Counted from the stretch's first letter, positions 9,722 to 18,074 are shown. The stretch is DNA of 64,000 nucleotides from Actinomycetales bacterium (GCA_016715285.1 JADKAO010000002.1:62001-126000), one strand, 5' to 3'. Program-made: numbers and translations. Notes: generated by a model from the sequence alone, not told the origin.

Positions 9722-9981
9722 CGGACCAGCGTGTAGCTGCCTGCCTCGTCGAGAGCGGCGACGATCTGCTCGTCGGTCAGGCCCTGGTCGGCGTCGACAT
9801 CGACGTGGACGGTCGACGTGCCACCGGCGACGAGGTCGACCCGGACGTCGGAGACACCGTCGAGGGCCTTGAGTTCGGTGGTGACGTGGCCCGCGCAGTG
9901 TCCGCACGTCATGCCGTCAACCTGGAAAGTCTGGGTGGTCAGCGGGCTACCTCCGTGAGCGGGCGGGCGACAGGCGACCAT
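9718..9981 (-). CDS. copZ: CopZ-like heavy-metal-binding chaperone
   Basis: A small HMA-fold copper chaperone with the binding motif MTCGHC, expected to hand Cu(I) to CopA. The coordinates use the furthest ATG (9981), but that start has no ribosome site. A strong GGAGGT (9949-9954) sits six bases before a CTG at 9942 that would start L/M-TTQTFQVDGMTCGHC, exactly the usual N-terminus for the family. A CTG start giving 74 residues is therefore more likely. The stop overlaps the copA start by four bases. Confidence 0.85.
   Translation of the reverse strand: MVACRPPAHGGSPLTTQTFQVDGMTCGHCAGHVTTELKALDGVSDVRVDLVAGGTSTVHVDVDADQGLTDEQIVAALDEAGSYTLVR
9949..9954 (-). promoter_or_regulatory. strong ribosome-binding site pointing to a CTG start of copZ
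   Basis: GGAGGT on the minus strand, six bases from CTG 9942. No ATG, GTG or TTG lies at a functional distance in frame, so this site argues for a rare CTG initiation codon. Confidence 0.55.
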
Positions 9982-9993
9982 GGTATGCCGCGC

Positions 9994-10045
9994 GTGATGA
10001 TGAATGGAAAGCCACGTCAGGGCGTGGGTTTCCCTTCATCATCAC
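9994..10045. terminator. long hairpin, copy 1 of a loop-conserved palindrome
   Basis: A 20-bp stem with two mismatches/wobbles, beginning GTGATGATGAA and ending TTCATCATCAC, around the 12-base loop ACGTCAGGGCGT. A second hairpin at 11148-11197 has nearly the same loop and inner stem but a different, self-complementary outer stem. The pair brackets the AbiEi-like gene. Position upstream of that gene and beyond the 5' side of copZ means it is not a simple gene-end terminator; it may be a repeat-type palindrome. Confidence 0.5.
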
Positions 10046-10099
10046 GGCGCTTGTGGATGAGCGAGGCCCCGGTTGGGCGCCGATCGGCATCCTGGCGTC

Positions 10100-11089
10100 A
10101 TGGATTGGCCCGCCCACCCACGCGAGATCGGCCTCGTCACGACAGCCGAGGCCGTCGCGTCGACGCAAGTGGGCGGGCTCGGCATGACCGAACGCGCGAT
10201 CGCCTGGGCGATCGAAACTGGGAAGTGGCAACGGATCCATCGGGGGGTGTTCCTCGATCGCCCAGGGCCAATCGATTGGATGACGAGGGCGGGTGGTGCG
10301 CTCTTGGCCTATGGCGATGAATCTGCCCTGTGGGGACCATCTGCCGCAGTCATCCACGGACTGGCTCCGATACCGCCGCTGGTGCTGGGGCGAAGTAACC
10401 CCCCGATCCACGTGGTCGTGCCACCCAACCGCCGTCCGGGCCCGCATCGCGGCACCATCGTGCGGTATTCGGATGTGTCACGGGTCGTGTCGCTGTGGCC
10501 GAGGCGCACGGCATACGAGAGCACGGTCATCGATCTCCTCGCGGGGAGCTCGCCCGATCAGGTGACTGCGATCATCGCGATGGCCCTGCGCGATCGACGG
10601 ACCACCCTTGCTCGGCTCCGAGCTGAGCTTGATCGCCGGACTCGTTTCCCGCACCGAGCCATCGTGCGCGACGTCTTGACTGAGGTGAAGCTGGGGTCCG
10701 AGAGCCCGCTCGAGGTGAGGTTCGTCAGGAATGTCCTGCATCGACATGGCTTGCCACGCGGAGTCGGCCAGTGGTCGGTGAGCCATCTCGGACTTCAGCC
10801 GGACCGGCGTCGGTTCGACCGCGCGATTCCCGAGTTTTGGGTACTCATCGAACTCGACGGCGCGCTCTATCACCGCGGGTCGGCCCTAGCCGCGGATCGG
10901 CGCAAGAGCAACGCCGCCGCTCGACACGGCTGGCTACTTCTGCGCTTCGGGTGGGACGAATGCACGGTGGGGGCCTGCGCAAGCGCCATCGAAATCGCCG
11001 CCGTCCTGGCTTCGCGCGGTTGGTGGGGGAAGCTCCGGGCTTGTGGACAGGGCTGTCAGGCGTTGACCCACGAAGCAGCAGCCAGCTGA
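10100..11089 (+). CDS. AbiEi-like antitoxin-domain protein with C-terminal DUF559-type nuclease fold
   Basis: 329 residues. The N-terminal 60 residues (EIGLVTTAEAVASTQ...WAIETGKWQRIHRGVF) match the winged-helix domain of type IV toxin-antitoxin AbiEi proteins. The C-terminal third resembles the DUF559/Vsr-like endonuclease fold: SPLEVRFVRNVLHRHGL, then a PEFWVLIELDGALYH segment in which Glu/Asp would form the PD-(D/E)xK centre, followed by LLLRFGWDECT. This two-domain layout is very common in Actinobacteria. No cognate AbiEii nucleotidyltransferase is adjacent. Function is uncertain: DNA-binding plus nuclease-like is what the sequence shows. It is flanked on both sides by related hairpins. 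Confidence 0.7.
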   Translation: MDWPAHPREIGLVTTAEAVASTQVGGLGMTERAIAWAIETGKWQRIHRGVFLDRPGPIDWMTRAGGALLAYGDESALWGPSAAVIHGLAPIPPLVLGRSNPPIHVVVPPNRRPGPHRGTIVRYSDVSRVVSLWPRRTAYESTVIDLLAGSSPDQVTAIIAMALRDRRTTLARLRAELDRRTRFPHRAIVRDVLTEVKLGSESPLEVRFVRNVLHRHGLPRGVGQWSVSHLGLQPDRRRFDRAIPEFWVLIELDGALYHRGSALAADRRKSNAAARHGWLLLRFGWDECTVGACASAIEIAAVLASRGWWGKLRACGQGCQALTHEAAAS

Positions 11090-11110
11090 GGTGGTTGCGT
11101 GAGGGTTTCC

Positions 11111-11197
11111 GTCGCACAGCCGCTGGATGGTGAGTCGCACAGCCGCTGGATAGTGAAAGGAAACCCACGTCAGGGCGCGGGTTTCCTTTCACTATCC
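11111..11197. terminator. two tandem 23-bp repeats followed by a perfect 19-bp-stem hairpin (copy 2 of the palindrome)
   Basis: Two copies of a 23-bp unit (GTCGCACAGCCGCTGGAT plus five bases) lie at 11111-11156. The second runs into a hairpin at 11148-11197: perfect 19-bp arms GGATAGTGAAAGGAAACCC / GGGTTTCCTTTCACTATCC and loop ACGTCAGGGCGC. It lies between the AbiEi-like gene and the multicopper oxidase, so it may terminate the former. The loop matches the hairpin at 9994-10045. Confidence 0.55.
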
Positions 11198-11230
11198 TGA
11201 GCTCGTACCGCCGGGGGCTACCGTCTAGAC

Positions 11231-12796
11231 ATGGAGTCGCCGGCGCTTGTGCCTCGCCGTTCCGTTGTTGCTGGACTGGCTGGACTGGCCGGGCTCGGCG
11301 CGGCGGGCCTGCTGGCTGGCTGCACGAGCGGCCACGAGCATGGCTCGTCCTCCACCGCCAGCCAAGGCGGCACTGCTAACACAGGCGGCGGCACCGCCAA
11401 CACAGGCGGCGGCACCGGCGGGATGGCCCATGACCTCGGCCGGACCTTTCCACCACCAACCCCGCTCGAACCCACCCCCGGCCAACTCGTCGTCGCCAAG
11501 ACCCTCACCCCGGCCCCAACCACGGCAGATCTCGGCGGCCTCACCCTGCCAACCTGGGCCTACGACGGCGTCGTCCCCGGCCCCCTCATCAGAGCCACAG
11601 CCGGCGACCTCGTCCGCATCACGCTCGCCAACCAGCTCCCGGCCCCCACGACAGTGCACTGGCACGGCATACGCCTGCGCAATGAAGCCGACGGCGTCCC
11701 GGGCCTCACCCAAGCGCCTATCGCCCCGGGAGCGACCTACCGCTACGACTTCGTCGCCCCCGACCCAGGCACCTACTTCTTCCACTCCCACGTCGGCGTC
11801 CAGATCGACCGTGGCCTCTACGGCGCGCTGATCATCGACGACCCGCGCGAGCCCGGGGACTACGACGCGGAGTGGGTTGTCGTCCTCGACGACTGGCTCG
11901 ACGGCACCGGCAAGACCCCTGACGACATCCTCGCCGAACTCATCAAGGGGGGCGGCGGGCACGCCGGCCACGGCATGGGGATGGGCGGTATGGGCGACCC
12001 GCCGTGGGGTCCGGGCGGGGACGTGACCTACCCGCACTATCTCGTCAACGGGCGCATTCCCGTTGCGGCAGAGACTTTTACGGCCAAGCCGGGGCAGCGC
12101 GTGCGCATTCGACTCGTCAATGCGTCCGCCGACACGATCTTTGCGGTCGCGCTGGGCGGGCACCGACTCACGGTCACCCACTCCGACGGGTATGCCGTGC
12201 GCCCCACCGAAACCGGGGCGCTCTACCTCGGCATGGGTGAGCGATACGACGTCGTGACGACCCTCAAGGATGGCGTATTTCCTCTTGTTGCAGCGCCTTT
12301 CGGCAAGCAGGCCACCGCTGCTCGGGCGCTGGTCCGGACCGGGTCCGGCGAGGCACCGCCCCCTGACGCGCGACCGGCCGAGCTCGGGGGTCCCGTCCTC
12401 ACCCACGCCGACCTCGCACCCACCGACGCCGCCCGACTCCCCAACAAAGCACCAGATTCGGTGCTCGACGTCGTCCTCGGCGGCGGGATGGGCAACTACG
12501 CATGGACTATCAACGGGGCGGCATACGGCAAGAACTCCCCACTCCGTGTGACTGCGGGGCAGCGCACCCGGCTCCGCGTGAGCAATATGTCGATGATGAC
12601 CCACCCGTTCCATCTCCACGGGCATACGTTCGCGGTCGCAAGCACGGGCCTGCGCAAGGACACCCTGCTCGTGCGGCACATGGAGCTGGTCGAGCTCGAC
12701 TTTGACGCTGACAACCGCGGCTCGTGGATGGCGCACTGCCACAACGCCTACCACGGAGAAGCCGGGATGATGATCGAACTCGCCTACCGCTCATAG
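11231..12796 (+). CDS. multicopper oxidase, lipoprotein
   Basis: 521 residues. The N-terminus has basic residues, a hydrophobic stretch and the lipobox LLAGC, so the protein should be a surface lipoprotein; the adjacent arginines (VPRRS) may also serve Tat export. Cupredoxin copper ligands are all present: HWHG, HSHVG, HPFHLHGHTF and HCHNAYHGEAGM. A His/Met-rich loop (GGHAGHGMGMGGMG) around residues 245-260 is typical of copper-resistance oxidases (CueO/CopA-like) that convert Cu(I) to the less toxic Cu(II). Proximity to copZ-copA supports a copper-detoxification role. The following gene starts 11 bp downstream. Confidence 0.92.
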   Translation: MESPALVPRRSVVAGLAGLAGLGAAGLLAGCTSGHEHGSSSTASQGGTANTGGGTANTGGGTGGMAHDLGRTFPPPTPLEPTPGQLVVAKTLTPAPTTADLGGLTLPTWAYDGVVPGPLIRATAGDLVRITLANQLPAPTTVHWHGIRLRNEADGVPGLTQAPIAPGATYRYDFVAPDPGTYFFHSHVGVQIDRGLYGALIIDDPREPGDYDAEWVVVLDDWLDGTGKTPDDILAELIKGGGGHAGHGMGMGGMGDPPWGPGGDVTYPHYLVNGRIPVAAETFTAKPGQRVRIRLVNASADTIFAVALGGHRLTVTHSDGYAVRPTETGALYLGMGERYDVVTTLKDGVFPLVAAPFGKQATAARALVRTGSGEAPPPDARPAELGGPVLTHADLAPTDAARLPNKAPDSVLDVVLGGGMGNYAWTINGAAYGKNSPLRVTAGQRTRLRVSNMSMMTHPFHLHGHTFAVASTGLRKDTLLVRHMELVELDFDADNRGSWMAHCHNAYHGEAGMMIELAYRS

Positions 12797-12806
12797 GCTT
12801 TGGCGC

Positions 12807-14054
12807 GTGTCCGACCTGCCCGAGATGACCGGCCCTCCCGCGATCCGGTATGCCGTGATCGTCCTCGCTGGTGGACGCGGGTCCCGGCTGGGCGGGGTGG
12901 ACAAGTCGGTTCTCATCCTCGAGGGTCGGACGCTGCTCGAGCGATTGCTGGATGCGACCTCCGCGGCCGTCGCTCAGGTGGTCGTCGGTGATCCCGCAGT
13001 TCCCCTGAGGCCGGGGGTCTTGGTGACGCAAGAGGACCCGCCTGCAGGTGGGCCAGCCGCTGGTGTGGTGGCCGGGCTCGCGGCACTCCAGACGGCGGGG
13101 GTGGACGCGCCGTGGACCCTCGTGCTGGCGTGCGACCTGCCGGGTGCGGCGGACGGCATACCCCTGCTGTTGGCTGCCGCCATGGAGACTGAGCCCGCGA
13201 CCGATGGCGCGTGCTTCGTCGACGCAACTGGCCGCCGGCAGTGGCTGTTTGGGATCTATCGCACTGCCTCTCTGGCGCGCGCCGCCGCGGCTCTCGGGGA
13301 CCCGAACGGGCAGCCGATGGGTCGCCTCCTCGGCCCCCTCACGCTGACCGACCTCGCAGCACCCCCCGAGGTCACCGCCGATATCGACACGTGGCCCGAC
13401 GCCATCCAGTGGCTGGGTCCGCAGCCCTCCGACCCCGAACTCCTTGTGCTGCACGGGGTTCGGGTCGCCGGTGTCGCGACTGCGGCTGCCATCGGCGCAC
13501 GCTGGCGCCTACCTGAGCTCGACGTCACCGAACTCCTGCTCGACGCCGAAGCGCGCGGCTGGGTCTCGCACTACTCGTTCGCGGGCGCGGGTGGCTGGTC
13601 ACTGACGGGGGCCGGTCGGGCGGAAAATGAGCGGCTCCTCGCGGCCGAACTCGACCGGCTCGACGTGAGGCCGGTTGTGGAGCGCGCGCACGAAGACTTC
13701 CTGCCGCTCAACGCGCGGTTCCTGCGCGCGGTGACGGATTGGCAGCTACGCCCTCAACCCGGCGACGCGCTCGCGGCCAACGACCACACCGACTGGCGCT
13801 GGGACGAGCGGGTCCTCGTGACGTTGGGGCACCTCGGGACCGCGCTCGCCGACGTCTCGGGTCGGCTCGCGGGCGTGCTCGGGCGCTTCGACGGGTATGC
13901 CGTGCGCTACCAGTCCGCTCTCAGGCGAGTTGATCGCGGTGAGCGGAGATGGGTCGACGACGTCGGGATCGACTCATGCCACACGGTGTGGATGCAACTG
14001 CACGAGGACCTCAACGCGACGCTCGGCATTCAGCGGGGCGATGGGCGCACCTGA
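12807..14054 (+). CDS. MobA-like nucleotidyltransferase fused to a C-terminal wHTH-like domain
   Basis: 415 residues. Residues 12-190 form a molybdenum-cofactor guanylyltransferase-like NTP transferase, with the nucleotide loop VLAGGRGSRLGGVDKSVL and the metal-binding LACDLPG. From about residue 215 a second domain begins (LHGVRVAGVATAAAIGARW...LLLDAEARGWVSHY). It looks like a winged-helix module followed by a helical bundle with several Trp/His residues. MobA links GMP to molybdopterin to make the MGD form of the cofactor. The fused part could be regulatory, but this is inference. The gene may be translated from the oxidase message, 11 bp downstream of it. Its 3' end overlaps the convergent ANTAR gene by 25 bp. 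Confidence 0.75.
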   Translation: MSDLPEMTGPPAIRYAVIVLAGGRGSRLGGVDKSVLILEGRTLLERLLDATSAAVAQVVVGDPAVPLRPGVLVTQEDPPAGGPAAGVVAGLAALQTAGVDAPWTLVLACDLPGAADGIPLLLAAAMETEPATDGACFVDATGRRQWLFGIYRTASLARAAAALGDPNGQPMGRLLGPLTLTDLAAPPEVTADIDTWPDAIQWLGPQPSDPELLVLHGVRVAGVATAAAIGARWRLPELDVTELLLDAEARGWVSHYSFAGAGGWSLTGAGRAENERLLAAELDRLDVRPVVERAHEDFLPLNARFLRAVTDWQLRPQPGDALAANDHTDWRWDERVLVTLGHLGTALADVSGRLAGVLGRFDGYAVRYQSALRRVDRGERRWVDDVGIDSCHTVWMQLHEDLNATLGIQRGDGRT

Positions 14055-14779
14055 TCGTCGTTGCCTGACACGACGAGGCTCGCGACCGCAGTCAGCTTGA
14101 GGTTGAGGTCTTGAGATGTCTTGCGCAGCAACCCAAATGCTTCGTCCGCGGTGATCTTGTGCGCGGCCATCAACAGGCCGACAGCCTTGCCGATCTCACG
14201 GTTGCTCGCGAGCCCCTCGCGCAGTTCGCGAGCCTCAAGACGCGCCGACAGCGTCATTAGCGCAACTGACGCGAACGCCGCAATGACTGCCCCTTGGTCG
14301 GCCGAGTCGCTCGTAAAAGCGTGCGGCGCATCAGAAAACAGGTTGAGCGCGCCTGCTTTGCGGCCGTCGACGAGGAGCCGATAGCCGATCATTCCGCGCA
14401 CCGGTGTCTGCTCAAGCACCATCTCCGCGAGCTTGGGCCATTGGCTGGTCGTCGCGATATCCGGGTCGATCTGATAGGCCTCTTCCTCGATCGCGTCAAC
14501 GCAAGGGCCTTCTCCTGCAGCCTTTTCCATCTGATCGATGGTCCAGGCGATGTGGTCGGTCGCGCCAACGGTGATGAGCTTGCCCTTTTCGAGGAGCATG
14601 ATGCAGGCGCGGTCACAGCCAGCCACCAGCTTCACGGCGGTCGCGGTCACGGCGGCATAGATGTCGGCGTCGGCCTCACCTCGATAGAGATGCTGGGCGA
14701 GACGGTGGAAGAGCACAGCGGCCTCCGCCGGGATCGCCGCTGGGGACGGTCCGCCGCCGCTCGGTGGGGTGTGGTGCAT
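14030..14779 (-). CDS. GAF and ANTAR domain transcription antiterminator
   Basis: 249 residues from ATG 14779 (AAAGG upstream). A GAF sensor domain covers roughly residues 25-160. An ANTAR RNA-binding domain forms the C-terminus: LREGLASNREIGKAVGLLMAAHKITADEAFGLLRKTSQ, where the A(V)GxLM and Ala/Phe spacing is characteristic. ANTAR proteins bind paired hairpins in nascent mRNAs and prevent termination. The GAF ligand and target transcripts are unknown. It is divergent from the sigma factor gene, which suggests a local stress-regulation pair. Confidence 0.9.
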   Translation of the reverse strand: MHHTPPSGGGPSPAAIPAEAAVLFHRLAQHLYRGEADADIYAAVTATAVKLVAGCDRACIMLLEKGKLITVGATDHIAWTIDQMEKAAGEGPCVDAIEEEAYQIDPDIATTSQWPKLAEMVLEQTPVRGMIGYRLLVDGRKAGALNLFSDAPHAFTSDSADQGAVIAAFASVALMTLSARLEARELREGLASNREIGKAVGLLMAAHKITADEAFGLLRKTSQDLNLKLTAVASLVVSGNDDQVRPSPR

Positions 14780-15035
14780 CGATGGCCTTTCGGCTGATTT
14801 CGTCGTATCAAGGACCGCCCACCGGACGTTAACGGATGCTAACTCCATGAGCCCGGTATGCCGTGCCGCTGACCGTGGTCGCGCGTGCGCCTCCCTAATA
14901 CCCCCACGGTACGCCGCCTAGTCAGGATTCGTGACCGCGCGAGTTACGGCATACACATCCTTGGGCGTTTAGGGGTTATTGTCTGCTCAACGGTCCAGAA
15001 GTGCGCCGACTCGCTCGTCCGTAGCGGAGCTGTCG

Positions 15036-15812
15036 ATGTGCGCCCACTTCAACCCCACCCCCTCCGATATTCAACGGGATGCTCTGACCGCGGCGGCCTT
15101 TGAGCGCGCGTGTGACGGACCGAGCAGCGGTCGCCAGGAAGCGCTCAATGACGCCGTCCAACTCAACCTGCCACTGGCCCATCAGATCGCGTCCCGCTAT
15201 GCGCGCCTCGGGTGCGAGTATCCCGACCTGGTCCAGGTCGCGTCGCTCGGCCTGGTGAAGGCAGCCGCGCGATTTGACCCCGACCTAGGCGTGCCGTTTG
15301 GTGCATTTGCGGCTCCGACAGTGCGCGGCGAGGTGTTGAAACACTTGCGCGACCGGACCTCGCCGATTCGCGCGACGCGGCCGCTGGAGGAGCTTCGGCT
15401 GCGGCTGGCGTCAATCGAACCCAGCCTCATCCAGGCTCTCGGGCGCGAGCCCTCGGTGGCGGATTTGGCTACAGCGCTAGGGGTTTCCGAGCAAGAGGTC
15501 CGCGACGCGCGGCGGGCGGGTGAAGCCAGGTGGACGAGTTCGATCGACGCCGCGAGAGGTGCCGGGACGGCATACTCGCTGGCTGACACGCTGGGAGCCG
15601 CCGATCCAGATCTGGACTCACTCGAGTGGTCTTTGACGCTGGAGCGTCACCTGGCCGACCTCGACGACAAGACGCGGCTGCTGTTGCAGTTGCGGTTCGA
15701 CGAGGAGCTGACCCAGACCGAAATCGCAGAACGGTTGGGCGTCAGTCAGATTCAGGTGTCCCGACTGTTGCGCAAGGTGCTGACGCGACTGCGTGAGGTG
15801 CTGGCGGCCTGA
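15036..15812 (+). CDS. SigB/SigF/SigG-family RNA polymerase sigma factor
   Basis: 258 residues. ATG 15036 with GGAG seven bases upstream is preferred over an upstream TTG. Sigma-70 region 2 is visible (NLPLAHQIASRYARLGCEYPDLVQVASLGLVKAAARFDP), then region 3 (LASIEPSLIQALGREPSVADLATALGVS) and the region 4 HTH (LTQTEIAERLGVSQIQVSRLLRKVL). This is the group 3 SigB/F/G type used for general stress or stationary phase. No anti-sigma (RsbW-like) gene is adjacent; the neighbouring GAF-ANTAR gene is divergent. Confidence 0.92.
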   Translation: MCAHFNPTPSDIQRDALTAAAFERACDGPSSGRQEALNDAVQLNLPLAHQIASRYARLGCEYPDLVQVASLGLVKAAARFDPDLGVPFGAFAAPTVRGEVLKHLRDRTSPIRATRPLEELRLRLASIEPSLIQALGREPSVADLATALGVSEQEVRDARRAGEARWTSSIDAARGAGTAYSLADTLGAADPDLDSLEWSLTLERHLADLDDKTRLLLQLRFDEELTQTEIAERLGVSQIQVSRLLRKVLTRLREVLAA

Positions 15813-15990
15813 GAGCTCTGCTCGGCGGCGCCACTTCTCGCACGACGGTGCCCATCGCCGACTGTTTGACGACGGGCACCGCGCGAGGGGAATGGATCTC
15901 ACCGAACGACCCCTGTTGTCAGGTATACCCGCAGCGGCGGCGAATAGGCGGTTTGGGAGATAGCAGGCTTGCGCGCGCGCCTGACGAGGC

Positions 15991-16488
15991 TCAGGAGACG
16001 ACGGCGTCGATGACCTTCTTGAGCGCTGATGGGGGCGTGGGGGCCTCGGGGGCGGTCTCCTTCGCGGCAATCATGCGGGCGCCCATTTCGCGAAGTTGCG
16101 TGCGCGACATGCCTTTACGCACGATCGGGAACCACTCGTCTTCTTCCTCGCGCACGTGGTGCCGAACGTTTTCCATGAGGACCGTGAACTTGGCGACAAA
16201 GCGCTCGTCGTCGGGGGTCATGCCGGCGAGCTCCGCGGAAAGCACGTCGACGACGTGGTGCTCTTCATAGGACTCGAGCACGTCGTCCTTGACCTCGGGC
16301 AGCGCGGTGGCGACCTCGGGGTACATGATCGTGTTCTCGATGTGGGTGTGGATCGCGAGGAGGCGGAGCACCTCGGTGACGATCGTGCCGCGGCGAGCCT
16401 TGGTCGTGGTCTTCTTCTCGAACTGCGCGAAGAGCGTGGCGACCTGCTTGTGGTCGTTCTTGAGCAGGACGATGGCGTCGGTGGACAT
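15991..16488 (-). CDS. hemerythrin HHE-domain protein
   Basis: 165 residues from ATG 16488 with GAAGGAG four bases upstream. Iron ligands of the HHE fold are recognisable: His in NDHKQV, HTHIENTIMYPE, YEEHHVVDV and VRHHVREEEDEWFP. Such small hemerythrins bind a di-iron centre and sense or carry O2/NO or protect from peroxide. The gene is divergent from a DUF2871 membrane protein, and two operator-like palindromes lie in the shared promoter. Confidence 0.9.
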   Translation of the reverse strand: MSTDAIVLLKNDHKQVATLFAQFEKKTTTKARRGTIVTEVLRLLAIHTHIENTIMYPEVATALPEVKDDVLESYEEHHVVDVLSAELAGMTPDDERFVAKFTVLMENVRHHVREEEDEWFPIVRKGMSRTQLREMGARMIAAKETAPEAPTPPSALKKVIDAVVS

Positions 16489-16570
16489 GAGGCTCCTTCG
16501 GCTGGGGCGAGCCAGGACGCCCGCTCTGGGGGACGTACCCGTGTCGGTGGGACGCAACCGTGGTTTTTTG

Positions 16571-16615
16571 TTGACAGTGGTGTCGGTTAGAGTGTTGGTG
16601 ACAGTCATGTCGACA
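16571..16615. promoter_or_regulatory. two candidate operators TGACAGT-N2-TGTCG between hemerythrin and DUF2871 genes
   Basis: Two 16-base near-identical sites 29 bp apart: TTGACAGTGGTGTCGG (16571-16586) and GTGACAGTCATGTCGA (16600-16615). Each is an imperfect palindrome TGACA-N4-TGTCG. Their position in the divergent promoter suggests shared control of both genes; the regulator is unknown. Confidence 0.4.
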
Positions 16616-16633
16616 AAACTCAAGGAGTATGCC

Positions 16634-17092
16634 GTGTCACCCCTCTCGCTCTACCGTTCCGCCGTCGTCTATCTCGCCGCCGGGCTGGCCGCTGGGTTGT
16701 ATTACCGGACATTGACGCACTCACAGAATTTCGAGGGGACGACGGTGTTGGGTCTGGCGCACACGCACTTCCTGGCGTTGGGGTTCATCGTGAGCTTGGC
16801 CCTGCTGGCCTTGGCGCGGACGACGGGCTTGGCTGGGCAGCGGTGGATGCGGCCGGCGATGTGGACCTATCACGCAGGGATGGTGCTCACGGCGGGCATG
16901 CTCGTGGTCAAAGGCACCGGCCAGGTGCTCGGGTGGTGGGTCGACCGCCCGATGTATGCCGGCATCTCGGGGATGGGTCACATCTTCCTGACGGTCGCGT
17001 TGGCGATGGTGATGGTGGCATTGCGCCGCGCCCTGATGACCACGCCGGTCGCTGTGGACTCTCCCGCCGCGCCAGCGGTGGCCCGCGCCTAG
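16634..17092 (+). CDS. DUF2871 membrane protein
   Basis: 152 residues with four hydrophobic segments. The start is GTG 16634 with AAGGAG six bases upstream; in-frame ATG 16607 lacks such a site. The sequence LAAGLYYRTLTHSQNFEGTTVLGLAHTHFLALGF matches DUF2871 closely (a conserved HTH tripeptide in helix 2). It also has similarly spaced His in WTYHAGM and MGHIF, which could bind heme or metal. Function is undefined. Divergence from hemerythrin suggests a link to oxygen or nitric-oxide physiology. Confidence 0.8.
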   Translation: MSPLSLYRSAVVYLAAGLAAGLYYRTLTHSQNFEGTTVLGLAHTHFLALGFIVSLALLALARTTGLAGQRWMRPAMWTYHAGMVLTAGMLVVKGTGQVLGWWVDRPMYAGISGMGHIFLTVALAMVMVALRRALMTTPVAVDSPAAPAVARA

Positions 17093-17096
17093 TCCT

Positions 17097-17166
17097 CTCC
17101 CCTCCCCTCTCTCTGTCCCTCTCCCGCTCCCTCCTCCTCTCCCTGTCCTCCCTCCCGCTCCCCGAG
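17097..17166. repeat. pyrimidine-only low-complexity tract
   Basis: About 70 bases made almost entirely of C and T (CCCTCTC-type units) directly downstream of the DUF2871 stop. It could be a rho-type exit site or a slipped-strand repeat. It sits just before the first cluster of GATACC palindromes. Confidence 0.6.
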
Positions 17167-17290
17167 TCGATACCCGTCGACGGATCAGCCCCGGTGATCG
17201 AGCATCGAATCGAGGGCGCCCAACGCGAGTCGATACCCGTGACCGACCCATCGCTCGCCGCTGGGTATTGCTCGGCGAGCAATAGAAACT
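17163..17290. repeat. intergenic GATACC palindrome cluster, locus A
   Basis: Holds several arms of the family TCGATACC ... GGTATCGA: GAGTCGATACCCG (twice, one inside GCCCAACGCGAGTCGATACC), GCATCGAATCGA and CTGGGTATTGC. The same 20-base stretch GCCCAACGCGAGTCGATACC recurs at locus B after the methyltransferase gene, so the gene is bracketed by related repeats. Confidence 0.6.
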
Positions 17291-17328
17291 CAGGTGACTG
17301 CACCGCCTGCCCCGCGTACGGTGCGTCT

Positions 17329-18074
17329 ATGCGCGAGCCTGACGCTGTCTTTGCCGACCCGCGGCTGGCGGTCCTCTACGACTTCTTCGACGACGATCGC
17401 AGCGACCTCACGGCATACCTTGCTCTTGTTGACGAACTCGGCGCGCGGCGCATCGTGGACCTCGGGTGCGGAACTGGCTCCTTGGCCGTCTTGCTCGCCG
17501 CACGAGGACTGGACGTCATCGGGGTCGACCCCGCGCGTGCCTCGCTCGACGTCGCGGGGCGCAAGCCGTATGCCGACCGGGTGCGGTGGGTGCACGGGGA
17601 CGCGACTGTGCTGGACGTCGGCGACAAGCCCGTGGATCTCGTCGTGATGACCGGCAACGTTGCGCAGGTTTTCGCGGACGGCGAGGACTGGCACACCACG
17701 CTCGCCTGTGCCCGGAGATGGCTCCGGCGTGACGGATGGCTGGTCTTCGAGACCCGCCGACCCGAATCGAGGGCATGGGAGTCCTGGGACGTCCAGCCGA
17801 CCGAGGTGACCCTTCCGGATGGGCGCCAAGCCACGGTGTCGAGGACTGTGACATCCGTCGACTTACCTCTGGTTAGCTTCAAGTCGGTCACGCGTGTCGA
17901 TGGGAGGACCTCGTCTCGCGGTCGACGCTCAGATTCCGCGCTCCCGCAGAGATCACCGCGGATCTAGCTCGACACGGTTTCGAAGTCGGTGAAATCCGCG
18001 ACGCACCGGATCGTCCAGGCCTCGAGCTCGTCTTCCTCGCCCGAGCGACCGGGTCACCATTCGATACCCGTTAA
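17329..18074 (+). pseudogene. class I SAM-dependent methyltransferase, apparent frameshift near the C-terminus
   Basis: From ATG 17329 the protein shows the SAM-binding motif I IVDLGCGTGSLAVLLA, motif II VIGVDPARASLDVA and VDLVVMTGNVAQVF. The frame carrying these motifs runs to 17967 as an implausible Ser/Arg tail. One base after about 17903 restores EDLVSRSTLRFRAPAEIT...ADLARHGFEVGEIRD, ending in TAA at 18074, the normal ending for this family. This is a single-base deletion, probably a consensus error in a G run. The substrate is unknown. The gene stands alone between two clusters of palindromic repeats. Confidence 0.8.

Noticed and set aside
14941..15035. A SigB-type promoter before the sigma factor gene
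   Set aside because: GTTT is present but no convincing GGGTAT-type -10 at the right spacing.
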